Source of the DNA: Erodium maritimum
Lineage: Eukaryota; Streptophyta; Magnoliopsida; Geraniales; Geraniaceae
Assembly (NCBI GenBank): GCA_963921825.1
Contig: OY997588.1
Location: forward strand, 85,255,043-85,319,042
DNA length: 64,000 nucleotides
Direction: 5' to 3'
Part shown: piece after piece, positions 11,528-24,389 of the stretch
Position numbering within the stretch: position 1 is the first letter of the stretch
Layout: every line of letters begins with the position of its first letter
Program-made: the position numbers and the translations under genes
The notes under the pieces: model-generated
The model's input: only the letters and a program-made list of their open reading frames with translations
Databases searched by the model: none
Told to the model about the DNA's origin: nothing

Positions 11528-12520
11528 CTTTTTATTACCACAACAAATGTTTATAGGACTCGGAACAATGTAAAAGTGGTAATAGATATATGTATACACG
11601 TTCATGATGAAAGAACCTCCACTAGTCTGTGGTTTGTTTGTGCTCATTCTAGACGAAAATGATAATTATAATAGTGTCAGTTTTTGTTTTATAATAATTA
11701 ATATGGATTCGAATGTGACATTTGCAAAGCATGCTCAACACAATTGGTGTTAGCGTTCTCAACACGAAAGGTATAATCGGTCAATTTGGATGATTCCTTA
11801 TTTCCTTTTTGCTTATATTGCTTTTGTGAGTGTGCTTACTTTCATGTGGCCATTCGGAGTAATAACGGTAAAAGGAAGCAAAATGGACTTTGAGCCTAAA
11901 TTCGTTTGCATCCAAATTTAATAGCAAATATCAGTAAAAGAAATACAGTAAACATCACGGTTCTGTTTCTAATTATCTGTTTTGACATATGTGGAAATGT
12001 ATAATTCTGTTTCTAATTATCTGTTTCGACTTATGTGATGTATGATCTACCGGGTACGAAAGTGTTAGACAAACTATTGGTTTAACTCATCTTCATTCCT
12101 CACTATTCGGCTATCGCCCCTCCACTCCTTTTTTCGTCCCTGAGTCCAGCTCCTACAACTCCTTCGTCCTTGCCTTCTATTCATAAAATAGCATCTTTTC
12201 TTCCTATTAGTAGGTCTTATTGCCCGTTAAGTTCCTCTTCTGGTAGTCTAGTTGTGGGTTCCCTTTTATACGCCTCGTGCTTATTTTCATAAAGCCCCGG
12301 CGTATATTCAAAAGGTTATACCAGTTATAAAGCAGAAGCTAAATGTGATCTTTGTCCCTATTAAAGTCTTCTTTTCACCCCTTGTCCACTTGGAATTTTA
12401 TTATGTTTTCCCTTTTCTATGATTTTTATTTCAACAAATACCACTGAGGGACCAAGTTTTCGAAAAGAAACATAGGTCAAGGACAAAAACCCTTAAATTA
12501 CAATCAAAAGCATGTCAACC
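11528..12520. other. Intergenic DNA with a small tandem duplication
   Basis: No gene is seen. A 32-bp tract beginning ttctgtttctaattatctg at 11961 is repeated at 12005 (44-bp period). The rest is AT-rich with a few pyrimidine-rich stretches (12,080-12,260). Confidence 0.5.
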
Positions 12521-12589
12521 AAGCACCTCAAACTATGAAACTTTTTCGTTAATCGAGAGCAATCTTAGTCCTATCCGCCCACTCTTTTT

Positions 12590-13590
12590 GCGATCATGGT
12601 GTTTTATAACTTTGTTTTCGTCGTCGACAACCTTGAAAACCCCGCTGCTAAACTCCCTACGGCCCCGTCAAGTCGCCTCCGGCGTAGGACTCTCCCTCAA
12701 AGACCACGTCTTCATTTGTGGAACCTTCGGCCTTAAAACCCGGGCGTAGGAGGAAGTCGAAGCAAGCCCTAACCGGGTCTCCTTCAGCGCCTCCTTCTAC
12801 TCTGGTGAGTCCACCACCCTCTCTCTCCACTGCACTTGTACCCTTCGTCATGGGTGCCTCTACTCCAACCACAACCGGAAAATCACATTGAGCACGTCTG
12901 GTATGGCCGAAGGGTGTTGCTTCATCCGCAAGCAACCTTTCATTGGGTCTCGCTCTTCCGCCTCTTCCCATCGTCTCTACTCCATCTCCTTCCTACATTC
13001 CTACTACTCGGGTTGATATGACCCCTCCTCTTCAACGGGACCCGGCGCGGGGGAAGGCGTCGATGAAGGATCTCCCACGTACGGTGGTGGAGGCATTGGG
13101 CTTGAGTTATTGTCTTCCCAATAAAGATAGGATCTCGGTTATCTCCTCTCTCCTTACTGTTCTGGTCGGTATAGTTCGTGGTCGGAAGGTGGCCCTCTCG
13201 TTGGATGAGCCCCTTTCCCATTGTGGCTTTACCGGAGTTGCAGGAATCCATGGCGGTTCTCGAGGATGGGCTCCCCTCCTGATCCCTCGATGATGATGGG
13301 GAGGTTGAGGTCGTGGTCCCTTACTACCCGTCCAATGCCACGGCCATTGCCCGTCAGTAGTGGGGACTGATGGGCAAGCTATGGACGTCAAAGCCTCCTC
13401 AGAAGGACATTCCCCTTCGTATCATCACCACTTTGTGGGGCGGGCTGCAAAAGGCTTGGTCGTCAAATATCTTGTCCCGAGAGTCTTCAGCTTCTATTTA
13501 TGGACGACGGAGGCATGATCTTGGGTTCGGGGTAATGAGCTCTAGTGCTTCGACGGGTGCCCCCCTTTGCTCGGAGAGCTGAACCCCTGT
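12590..13590 (+). pseudogene. LINE ORF1-like, 5' part
   Basis: Several plus-strand frames run through this GC-rich part, the clearest at 12,943-13,293 (containing MKDLPRTVVEALGLSYCLP). I do not recognise this part alone. Its place within the same TSD-bounded element as the zinc-knuckle segment downstream makes an ORF1 N-terminal region likely. Frames are broken and the region ends at the solo LTR. Confidence 0.4.
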
Positions 13591-13597
13591 GCTTGGG

Positions 13598-16208
13598 TGT
13601 TGGGTCTCTTAGTAGGGTACGAGATGAATGAACTCGCAACGGAAAAACAATTAGCTCAAAGAGACCATTAAAACCATGAAACAACTACCAAAGATTAGAA
13701 TCACAAGAAAAAAATCAGCATTTTCATAGCAAATGAAGAACACCTAGTAAGGAATGATTTGGCTTGAGTCTCCAAGACGCCTACGTATCCTCCTAGGAAT
13801 CAAAGCCACTTAGTTCTTCTTATGCGGACACAAGAACACAAAAATGGAGGAAGAACACAAGCTTGGCCGAAATTTGGGGAGGGGGGGAAGAGAAGTTGTT
13901 CTTCCTTTTGTGTGTTATATCTTATTGTGTTGAAAATATGACTCATAACTCATAAGTCATCTTATCCCATCAACAGAATAGAAAAATAGTAAATAGGACA
14001 AAGGATGATGTAAAGTAGATAGAAGTTGGTGGTAAGTTGGTGGATTGAATCACCAACTACCTAATCTAAGTAGTTTAGTTAGAACCATTTAGTTAAGACT
14101 TAACTAGTTGGTTCCATGGGCCTTCGGTGGCATGGGCCGCCCATGGGCCTCGCGGGTGATGGCCCGTAGTCATTCCTGATAAGGTCCCGGTGATGCGCTC
14201 ATCGCCTCTACGCCTTCCATCCTAGATATTTCCAACATTATCCGATGCGATCAATCCCAAGACTCCAAGTCTTGTCTCGATCCGTAAAGTCCTAATTACT
14301 TATGGGCACATTACCCAAAACCCATTTTTGGTCATGCCCCGTGACAACTTCCATGTTGGCTATCCTCCATAAATGTGTTAATGAGTTTCATCCTATGGTG
14401 TGACCCTTGGGTTTATGCATGTCAATAATCAACGTAAAATCTCATTTTACTAGATCCTATATAAGTGGCAACTAACGAGACATTTTTTTAAAAACGGGTA
14501 ACCGGGGAAGTGCATTACTGCAACAAATAAACCATACAAGGTAGAGCGTAACCGCCTAGGGTTCCAGATATTTGTCCGGGCCGACCGTAGCAAGCCCAAC
14601 GCTCATGGACCCATAAAGATAGACTACTTGACATCGTAGACAATAACTAAGGACATCCCCTTACCGACGTCTCAAAACAACGAGACATAAACAAAACCAA
14701 AGTCCTAAACCAACCTAACCAAAGACTTATTTGACCTAGAAAGAAGTACAAAACAGACCTAAAAGCTGAATGTAGTGCCTTGAATGCGGATTTCCCGAGA
14801 CTCCCAAGCACTGGTAGTCCCGGTTCTGTGGGTATAGTCCGTAGACGGACCCTCCCACCCCCGCCGGGTCTTCTCATTCTTCCGAAGGAGGCTGAGACGC
14901 CTCCGTCTATGGGCCCCGGACCAGAACAATGACATGAAATATGTCGTGGTCGTCATGTTGCATTATTCCGACATCCCGAGGACGATCCCTTCGCCTGGGG
15001 TGATGGCGGCGAGCTTTGCCCCGTCGTCGACACAGACCAGATGCCCATGACTTGACCGATCGCAGGAGCAAGGACGCCCGGGGAGAGCGGCCGGGAGTCA
15101 TGGCTGCCATAGTTGATTTCGGGCGAGACGGGGTTGCGTGATTGGCTGTAACCCTTATCGGCCCTAGGTCAAATCGCGCGAGGAGGTGAGGGCGGCGACC
15201 GGCTGTGCTGAGGAGCGCCGACGGGGTGCGTGTGAGGCCGACGGGACCACGAGGATGATCACAGCCACCGACGATGTTATCCTGGGCTGGCGAAGGCGAT
15301 ATGACACGTGTGGAGTCGTCGTGGCACCGAGAGTGATCGGAAGAAACAAGAGACCATTGGCGGTGGTAGATGGGGAAGGCTGCGGCGCTACTGAAGGGAG
15401 GAGCAGGGCGTCTGTGACGAGCAGTAAGCGGAACCATGTCGATCAAGCGTTGACCAGCGACGGTGAGTTGCACCCCTTGGGGTTATGGGAGGAAACCCTA
15501 ATAGGGTATTGTTACACCCAATCAAGGGTATTTAGAGAGCTTGGAAGCAGGAGGCTTCAATGGGGGGAGGAGGCTGCGCAGAGAGAATCGCAGCTATGTT
15601 TTCCAATTTTGTCAACTAACGAGACTTTAGTATTGCCTGACACTGCATAACGAATCAACCATGTCAATTCTAAACCGACATCTTTCCCATACCTCAGTAT
15701 GAGGGATAAATCCCTTAGCCATCTTTCGTGTCACTCATGCAGCCCGTCCCCAAGCCAATCCTGGCCGTTATGGAAGCCCTGTTACAGATAACATTAGGCT
15801 CAGGTTAAACTCAATTGTTGACTGCATAGCGATGACAAAAACTCCTTGGTCTAAGGATACATGACAAGCTACGACACTGAATATGTTCATGACTCAATCT
15901 ATGACACATATTTAGGGCGAGTCGTCCAATATCATGTCCCACATGATATCTATGACCAGACTCTGGAATCCCATTCCAATGACTAACAGAATGTAAGCCA
16001 TAAAGAGTCATGTTTCATATAAGTCGCTTTTAGTGAAACTTTATTGACTAGGGACCCATCGCCTGTGATCTATCTCGATTCATAGTTCTATTTGCGTGTG
16101 ATATATTACTCCAACACATAAGTAATATAAAGCCGCTTTAATTTTATTGCTAACGATGATATTTACATTTGGACATTTATGATTGGACTATAGGCACTAA
16201 GACTAACA
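13598..16208 (-). mobile_element. Solo LTR related to Copia B, interrupted
   Basis: Starts tgttgggtctcttagtaggg and ends cactaagactaaca, matching both ends of the 1,688-bp LTRs of the Copia element at 31,884-40,344. Only 1,467 bp of LTR sequence remains (13,598-14,481 and 15,626-16,208). About 190 bp present in Copia B between the attctaa and accgatatct landmarks is deleted at 15,670-15,682. No internal coding sequence is attached and I see no matching 5-bp target duplication. It therefore arose by recombination, possibly between different copies. Confidence 0.8.
14482..15612 (-). mobile_element. Non-LTR retroposon inserted in the solo LTR
   Basis: The 13-bp target duplication caactaacgagac occurs at 14469-14481 and 15613-15625, precisely interrupting the LTR sequence gagactttagtattgcc. 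A T-run directly after the left copy (attttttt) is the poly-A tail read on the other strand, so the element is on the minus strand with its 3' end on the left. The longest minus-strand ORF (14,907-15,473, 188 residues, Arg/Pro-rich) has no recognisable domain. No reverse transcriptase is present, so this is a non-autonomous, LINE-mobilised element. Confidence 0.75.
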
Positions 16209-17232
16209 CCAGGAACTTCCCGCGTTGGACCGATTGCAGCTATTGGTCCACCCTCGGGGTATGCCTTCCCTGGATCGGACGAAGGCAACGGGGGAGACAA
16301 TCAGGGACGTCATGGGGGCGTGTGTGGAGGTACCCTGCGATCAATGAGGTATGTGTTGGGGTGGAACTGTGAGGGTGTGTTTTTTGGCACGTAGTTGAAT
16401 GTCCTCTCAAGTGGGGACTGGTAATGAGTATCTAGGACTTCCTGGATCCTGTGAAGGTCGACCTCATTTATACGAAACTCCCGAACTTCTTCTTCAATTG
16501 CGGGATAATTGGTCATATCGTGAGGGATTACAGGCTGGAGTTGCGGGGTACCTTGAGATATGATACCTCTATCCTAGAATTTTAGAAAGACAAGCTGGTG
16601 AATCCGTATGCGATAGACTAGTGTGAGAATCCGCCATTGATTGTACCCCCAGGCTTTAGGAGGGTTTCCCCAAGCACTATATCTAAGGGCTCCTTGTCTC
16701 GAGGAAGGAGCTCGTGTGTTTCCCTGAGCACTATATCTAATCATATAGGGCCTCGGGTTAGCACCCAGCCCGAGAAGGTGGATCCCAACTAGAAAGGTTT
16801 GGTGACCGGCCAGCTCTCTAGTGGCAGGGTCACTGAAGTTTTAGCGCCCCTTCCGCTTGGGCATAGAGAAAGTGAAGGAGCTGTTATCGGAGGGGTGAAA
16901 AGGACTACTATTGATGCTCCTCGGAATGATCAAGCGAGGGCTGGGAAACAGCCTCGCCAAGAGGAATGTTAGCTTCCACAAGTTTCATAGACCAACTTTG
17001 TGAAGGGTCCCTGGTTAAAGTCTTGACTCCTACTACTGATACAGTCCATGCTCATGACTTAGAGCAGGACTTACAGTACCATCTTCTTATCCTCCATCTT
17101 TCCTTCCTGCCTATGTGGCGTTTTAATACCGTTTGTGACGATTTTAGTACTTCAAAGAACTGCGAACATTTTGTTCTATGTATGTTCTTTTCTAGTGGTC
17201 AGGGAGTATGTTCCCTAGTCCACCCTATGTAG
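16209..17232 (+). pseudogene. LINE ORF1-like, C-terminal part with degenerate zinc knuckle
   Basis: At 16,455-16,534 the plus strand reads VKVDLIYTKLPNFFFNCG followed by IIGHIVRDYR. This matches the YExLPDFCFxCGxxGHxxxxC zinc knuckle (zf-CCHC_4) after the DUF4283 domain of plant L1 ORF1 proteins. The first Cys is Phe and the last is Tyr, and the frame contains stops. The remaining part to 17,232 has no known domain. Confidence 0.6.
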
Positions 17233-17553
17233 TTGGATTCTAAATTTATAATATTGCACCTTTTAGTAAAAAAAACAAAGCACCTCAAACCAGATAAAAC
17301 CAATATTCATTGTGATATCATCCATGCATATTCCCACCTAGTCCTTAATGCCTAAGTGAGATCCTTAATGCCTATATGACACTTTACAACTCGTCTTAAC
17401 GATCAACCTGTCTCAGAGTGTTTTGTTACGGGACCTTCTAGGGCCACAAACAAAATCATGACTCTTCTCTCTTCTTCTTATTAATAAAAGTTCACCTTTT
17501 AGTCAAAATAAATAAATAATCTATTAGGCTTCTAAGTATACTTCGATAACAAA

Positions 17554-20164
17554 TGTCATGCCCAGATCCGGTTTTGACCGGACTCGAGACGTGAACTTAA
17601 AGTAATAAACCAATAAAGCAGTTCAAAGGGAATAAGTTTTAAAATAATAATCCGAAATCCAAAACTTCCGATAAAAAGAGTCAACATCTCATAAAAACCA
17701 TAAAATAAGTGTTTAGTTCAAATAACAGTATGTCTCTAGACAACTAAACAAGACACTCGCTAGCTCACAAGCGCCGAGAATCCCGCTAGCACAGATCCCG
17801 CTCAAGACCTGAAAAACAACAAGGTAAGGGGTGAGCTTTCGCTCAGTAGGAAAAGTAGTTAAGGTTATGAACATTAGTTCACCACCACGAGTAACCGTCC
17901 AATTAGGGCATACTAGCAAAGCATAACTACTAACAAAGCCCACGGGAAGTTACCAACCACTAATCACTCACACAAGACCAAAATCACACTGAAAACATCG
18001 CACACATTCAACAACAGGTATACAACACACAACAGAACAATCACATAGTCCACACAATAGTTCCCAACATCACCGGCTATCACAGCTCGTCCCACTTATA
18101 TCGTACCGGAACACACAGCATCGGTCCCGACATCCTCCCGTCACGTAGACTCGGGGTAACATCCCTGACCGGCAATACATTCAGTCGGATGTCTTCCAGT
18201 CACATAGACTCGGGGGCTCATGCATACCAGACCGGCACATACCTCGGTCGTACGCCTTCCCGGACCACATAGCATCGGGGTAATGATCACACCATCCTCG
18301 TCCTTGATACCCTACACCGGCATACTCTCTCAGTGTAGGTATCATACCGGACACAACTCCACTTGGAACACACATCAAGAGAATAACACGCATCACAATG
18401 CCATAGTTCGCCCACGGTATACCAACCAAGCCAACTCACCATAACACAGCACATCGGTCTATCACTCACCCGATCATATCACAACCAAATGTTCACATCA
18501 CATCACGCATGGCACACTTGCCCAAACATAGCAACACATGCTACACCGAGTATAACCTATCATGCTTCTCAAATTAATCAACGGCTAAATCACACATCAT
18601 GCATCTCAATCAAAGATCATGGCATTTCAATCAACACGCAACCTAAGGCTCGACATGGCCATTCTACCAGCACGGCAATCCCAAACTTACGACTCGACAT
18701 GGCACGTAAGCTATCCCTCATTTCACTCGTTCCTCACATTTTAATCATGCACTTATAATCATTAAAATAAGTAATTGCAACCTATATGCATACTAGTAAC
18801 TTTCCGTAATTCAACCGGTATTCGCTACGTTCCCTACCTCGAAAGCACTCCAGTCCAAGCTGCGGACGACCTGGCTAGCTTCCTCCTCCACTTCACGAGA
18901 TCCAAGGGTCTCCTCCTCCGTCACGCTCGGGTCAAATTCTTGGATCACAAAACAAACTTCAAATCAAGATTAATTCACAAAGGTTTAAAGAGGAAAACAC
19001 TCCCAATTAACCTTAAAAGGACTCGGTTATAGATAAACGTCCCAATTACTCGAAATTCAGCAAAATGGGCCCAAGAGGCCCAACTCAAGTCTGTCACGGT
19101 TCAGGTCACGGAGCCTTGATAGGCTCCGCCACGGATCTGGTCACAGATCCATGGTCCAGGCCGTCACGGTTCTCCTCACGGAGCCGTGACTGACGCCATC
19201 ACGGTCTCCCTCACGGAGTCGTGACGCCTTCCAACACGGTGCCCGTCACGGATCCGTGACGGGTCTGGTACTGTTCACCGTCTTCTTCCTCTAGCTTCGA
19301 TTTTCCACGAAAATTACCCCCAAAACCTCCATTGATGACCTTCTAAAGCTCCAAAACAGTCCCTAGAACGTTTCTACTTCAAAACCCAACATGAGTCTTC
19401 ACCAAAACTCCACAAAACCAAATTAAATCCATCATCCAATCTCCTTTTCTCTCCAAAAATTAACATCCATCATCAAACTTCAAATACACAACCAAGTTCA
19501 TCATTTCTCCTCAAAACCCATGAACCCAAATCACCAAAAAACAAAAAAGGAAGAGAGATTTACCTTGAGGATGGAGAATAGATGAAGAATCAAGTGAAGA
19601 TGGAAGATTTTGGGTAGAGAATGGGTTCAAGCCACTATTTTTCCTCCTTTCTTCTTCTTCAAGTCTCCAAAACCCCTTTTCTTCTTCCTCTCTCTCTCAA
19701 TTTCGGCCACCAATATAATAATGGCTGAAATGCACCCACAATGAGTCATATACCCTAAAGGGGAAATCTCCAAACTACCCCTTTGCTTCCCACTTCTCAA
19801 GACCAACAATTTAGGGGCATATGAGTCCTTTTGACCCCATTTTCTTCCCCTCCAAGAAAATAGGGACATATGTCCATGGGGGACCACTACTACTCAATTA
19901 ATTCCAGCATAATTAATTAAATAGATTTAGCTTTTAATCGGACTGCGTTTGACCGATAAAAGGCCTCGGGTTGACTTTTACCAACATTACAGTCATCGGA
20001 AAGGAAACGGCCCAATTAAGCCAATCGTAATGAATGCTAAGATTTTTAGGGCCCGGAAAGGTCCCGAATGACTCCTGGAGTCATCGGTTGACTTTTCCGG
20101 CAAAAAGTCAACTTTCGCCGAAAACCTCCGGTTCGACCGAGAACGACTGGGGGCGATTCTTACA
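17554..20164 (-). repeat. 3' LTR of the Tekay-like element
   Basis: 2,611-bp LTR, TG..CA ends. It contains the hairpin TGAGC-TTTC-GCTCA (17,832-17,845). In the minus-strand sense this is followed by a pyrimidine-rich stretch and CAG (AG at 17,809-17,810). A repeat-rich segment lies at 19,090-19,262. Its short ORFs are not considered genes. Confidence 0.85.
19090..19262. repeat. Imperfect short palindromic repeats (gtcacgg / ccgtgac)
   Basis: The motif family tcacgga(g/t)ccgtgac and cgtcacggt recurs about six times in direct and inverted order inside the LTR, so the RNA could fold into several hairpins. Confidence 0.6.
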
Positions 20165-20214
20165 ATCTACCCCCTCAAAATAATTTCGTCCTCGAAATTT
20201 AAAATTGACGTACC

Positions 20215-23200
20215 TCAAGGGTCGAACAGGCTGGGGTACTTCGCACGAACCTCATCCTCGCGCTCCCAGGTCGACTCTGCTCTGTGGTGCTTCCACTGCA
20301 CACGTACCAGTGGGATAGTCCTGCCACGCAAGGCCTTCTCTCGCCTATCCAGAATCTTGACTAATTGCTCCTCATACGAAACATCCTCAGCCACCTCGAT
20401 GTTTGTCCACTCAATCACGTGGGAGGGGTCCGCAGTGTACTTCCGCAACTGGGATACATAGAAGACGTTGTGAGCGTTCTCGAACTGCGGTGGCAATGCA
20501 AGGCGATAGGCAACGACTCCAACTCTGCCCAGAACCTCAAAAGGCCCGATAAACCGCAGGGCCAACTTGCCTCCGCCGCGGTTGAACCGCAATAGGCCCT
20601 TCTTCGGGCTTACCCTCAGAAACACATGATCGCCAACTGTAAACTCAAGAGGTCGGCGCCGTCTATCTACATAACTCTTCTGACGACTCTGCGCGGTCCT
20701 CAACCGATCTCGAATCAATGCGACCTTCTCGGTCGTCTCCTGGACAAACTCCGGACCAAGTAGACTCCAGTCTTCCACCTCTGCCCAACACACAGGCGAT
20801 CTGCACGGCCTACCATACAACGCCTCAAACGGTGTCATCCCAATACTGGCCTGGAAGCTGTTGTTGTAGGCAAACTCCGCTAATGGTAAGTGGTCCTCCC
20901 ATGACCCTCGGAAGTCCAACACACATGCTCACAGCATATCCTCTAGTATCTGAATAGTGCGCTATGACTGACCGTCGGTCTGTGGGTGATACGCTGTACT
21001 AAGCAAGACCTCGGTACCCAACGCTCTCTGCAAGCTCTCTCAAAACCTGGAAGTAAATCGCGGATCTCAGTCGGACACAATTGACATCGGCACCCTGTGA
21101 AGACGGATGATCTCCCGAACGTACAAACGGCTCAAGGTATCAATCGTATCTGTCATCCTCATGGCCAAGAAGTGCGCCGACTTGGTCAGTCGGTCGACCA
21201 CCTCCCAAACTACGTCATGCCCTATCGACGACCTCGGCAAGCCACCCATGAAGTCCATCGTGACGTGCTCCCACTTCCACTCTACGATCGGTAGCGGCTG
21301 TAGCAAGCCAACGGGACGCTGATGCTCGGCCTTCACTTGCTGACAAGTGAGGCATCTCGAAACGAACTCCGCAACTGCTCTACGCATCCCACTCCACCAG
21401 AACTGCCGTTTGATATCCCGATACATCTTGGTGCCACCCGGGTGCACAGCAAGACGGGAGTGATGAGACTCTCTCAGTACATCATCTCTACAACCACGCG
21501 GCACAAACAGTCCTCCTCGGTATCACAGACCCATATCAGTACCCTGCTCCCAGCCCTCAGTGTCAACACCGCTGATAATCCTCTCTCGGATCTCCGCCGT
21601 CTCGGCATCCCCGACTTGTGCCTCCAGTACACGGGCAACTAGTGTGGGCTGCGCCACCAACGAACACATGGCCACGCCATCGGTGGTCTCGTCGAGTTCG
21701 AGCCAAAACGTGCTCAACCCCTCCCTCATGTCCCACTCTCGGATAGATATATTAGCAAGGCTGTGAGTCGACTTCCTACTCAGGGCATCAGCGACGACGT
21801 TCGCCTTGCCCGGGTGGTAGAGTAGCTCGAAGTCGTACTCCTCCAATAGCTCCATCCATCGCCTCTGGCGCAAGTTCAAGTCGCGCTGAGAGAAGATGTA
21901 CTTGAGGCTCTTGTGATCCGAAAACACCCGGAATCGCTCTCCATACAAAGCTCTTCAGCGCAAAGACAACCGCTGCCAACTCTAGATCATGGGTCAGGTA
22001 GTTGCGCTCATGTGTCTTCAACTGTCTCGAGCCATATGCAACTACCTTCCCAGACTGCATCAACACACACCCTAGTCCCTCACCAGACGCGTCACAATAC
22101 ACGTCATAACCGATCCCGCGCTCCGGGACTATCAACACGGGCGCAGTGGTCAAACGAGCCTTCAGCTCGGCAAAGGAGTGATCACACTCATCAGTCCACA
22201 ATAAATCCGCTCCCTTGCGTGTCAAGGCAGTCATCGGTGCGACCAGACGTGAGAAGTCCTGGACGAACCGTCGATAGTACCCTGCCAAGCCTAGGAAGCT
22301 GCGGATCTCGAAGACACTCTTGGGCCGTGCCCACTTCGAGACCGCGTCGATCTTCGCCAGATCGACGAGTATACCCTCTCGGGACACAACATGCCCGAGG
22401 AACTTCACATCGGCGAGCCACACTCGCACTTCTCCAGGTTGTCGTACAGCTGGTGAGTACGCAACAATGTCAACACTGTCCTCAGGTGCTCCACGTGTGC
22501 CTCCTCACTAGGCGAATAAATCAGAATGTCATCCAGAAACACCATGACAAATTGATCCAGGTAGGGTTGGAAGATACCGTTCATCAAGTCTATGAACGTT
22601 GCAGGTGCGTTCGTCTACCCGAACGACATCACCAAGAACTCGTAGTGCCCATTCCGAGTCCGAAATGCGGTCTTCTCCACATCCTCCTCCCGAACCCTCA
22701 ACTGATAATACCCAGATCGCAGATCAATCTTCGAGAAGCACTTCGCTCCTCTCAGCTGATCGAATAAATCATCGATCCTCGGCATCGGATAACGGTTCTT
22801 CACCGTAACCTGGTTCAACTTCCGGTAATCAATGCACATCCTCAACGCTCCACCCTTCTTCTTCACAAAGATGGCGGGTGCTCCCCACGGCGAAGCACTC
22901 GGTCGGATAAAACGCCTCACCCGAAGCTCCTCGAGTTGTCGTTTTAGCTCGACCAACTCGGATTGTGCAAACCGATACGGGGCCATAGATATCAGTGCCA
23001 TACCTGGGATCAAGTCGATCCTAAACTCCACCTTGCGCGTCGGCGATAATCCTGACAGCTCCTCTGGAAAGACCTCCGGGAACTCGCATACCACTCTCGG
23101 TAGCTCATACTCTGCACAGTCTCCGTCTCATCTCCCACGGTCAACGCAGACAGGAGTACTCCGCTCCTACTGCCCAAAACGCAAGTGACGATCGTGTCGC

Positions 23201-23330
23201 CCGATACTACGGTCACTTGCCGCCGATAACAGTCGATCGACTCCCGATACCTCGTCATCCAGTCCATCCCCAAGATCACGTCAAAAGCCGTCATGTCCAA
23301 CACAAGCAAATCACCATAAAAGGGCAATCA
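20215..23330 (-). pseudogene. Tekay-like pol (protease, RT, RNase H, integrase, chromodomain), broken
   Basis: From right to left on the minus strand: aspartic protease remnant with FDVILGMDWMTRYRESIDC (about 23,230-23,290); reverse transcriptase N-terminal half with [17 protein letters not shown] and [15 protein letters not shown] (22,615-23,094); catalytic [15 protein letters not shown] (22,405-22,587); RNase H with [16 protein letters not shown] and [14 protein letters not shown] (21,523-22,429); integrase HHCC zinc finger and MDFMGGLPRSS core (21,067-21,504); integrase C-terminal WAEVEDWSLLGPEFVQETTE and a chromodomain-like RTIPLVRVQWKHHRAESTWE (20,215-20,922). Frameshifts and stops separate these blocks (for example near 20,930-21,060 and 21,950), so it cannot make a polyprotein. 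The conserved residues within blocks are largely intact. Confidence 0.85.
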
Positions 23331-24160
23331 GTCACTCGAATCTCACATGCACGACAAACGGTACTCAAAACTACCTCTCGAGTAACAGGGGTGTTAAGAC
23401 ACAAAGGTCGCCTCAAAGGCTCTACTCTGAGGCCTAACTTCTCAGCCATGGTAGAAGAAAACTAAAGAGTGCATCGTCTGTGGGTTATGGACCCACCAAG
23501 CTTCCGCTGCGCCACTATAATCTCATCGCCACTCGGCCACCTCCCCTGTCCGGTCTGACTGTTTACTATTACTGCTGCGGCCCTCCGTCGCTCGGGCACT
23601 AGTCTCCGATGTCCCGGCTGCCGACAGTGTAAACACACTGGCCCCCGTTCTAACGTGACGGGCTCTACCAATGATACTGATCCCGTCTGTCTCAAACCGT
23701 CGGACAGAGCCTATGGCCGGGAGGACCCTGCGGTTCTCTGCCTCCTCGGTCCTCGAACCTCGCATGGTCCCGCAACACTGCTCGGTCGCTGCCGAGCCTC
23801 ACGGACCCTCACGCCCTCTTCGCGACCTCGCTTCACTGTCGTCGTCGTGTCCATTAGCTCAAACTACACCTGAATCCTCAAGGTGAGGACTCGATTCAAA
23901 CTCTGGGCTCGGGGCCCTCTCTCGAACCTCTTGCATCGGTTCACCTCGACCACCACCAAAACTGGTGCAAACGGCCCACGCCGTAACTCTGGCCTCGTAC
24001 CTCATCTCTGATACTCCGTCCCGTTGCAGCCTGGGACTTGCTGGTGTTGCTCCTCCTAACCTCCCAGTGGAAGTACCCCGGGCACCTGTGCCCCCAACGG
24101 CTTACCTCTCCTACCTCGAGGTGCCACGACGTAAGTACCCTCCGCACGGGTAATGCACAC
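23331..24160 (-). pseudogene. Gag remnant of the Tekay-like element
   Basis: Minus-strand frames are short and broken. A zinc-knuckle-like CLHCRQPGHRRLVPER occurs at about 23,610-23,660, where the last Cys of CCHC is lost. The rest is compositionally Gag-like but not alignable. The N-terminal Gag core is absent, in line with the deletion that removed most of the 5' LTR. Confidence 0.5.
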
Positions 24161-24389
24161 GCTCAGTTCTTCAGCCCGCATAAAGCGACGCGCTTAAGTA
24201 ACTAACGTCACACACAGTCCACCTAGTAGTGCTCGTAGTAATATTATACTCAGTATAGTATAGTCACACAATTTCACACAACCAGTGCATAGATCACACA
24301 GTCAAACAACGAGGTTACACACCGTCAACCACTCCGCAATGCACCCACCACACAACAATTACACATCAAACAACGCTCAACTTAGATTC

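Larger units (their letters stand above)
12534..17277 (+). mobile_element. LINE ORF1-derived non-autonomous retroposon, interrupted
   Basis: A 13-bp target-site duplication aagcacctcaaac flanks this element at 12521-12533 and 17278-17290. The right end has an A-rich tail (agtaaaaaaaaac, about 17,265-17,276). The body encodes a LINE ORF1-like product but no endonuclease or reverse transcriptase. It is split by a Copia-type solo LTR (13,598-16,208), which is itself split by another retroposon (14,482-15,612). Without those insertions the element is about 2.1 kb. Confidence 0.75.

Noticed and set aside
14907-15473. 188-codon minus-strand ORF as a gene
   Set aside because: Inside a TSD-bounded retroposon, Arg/Pro-rich, no domain; kept only as part of the element.
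21913-22767. Plus-strand ORF of 284 codons
   Set aside because: Antisense shadow of the Tekay-like reverse transcriptase/RNase H region.
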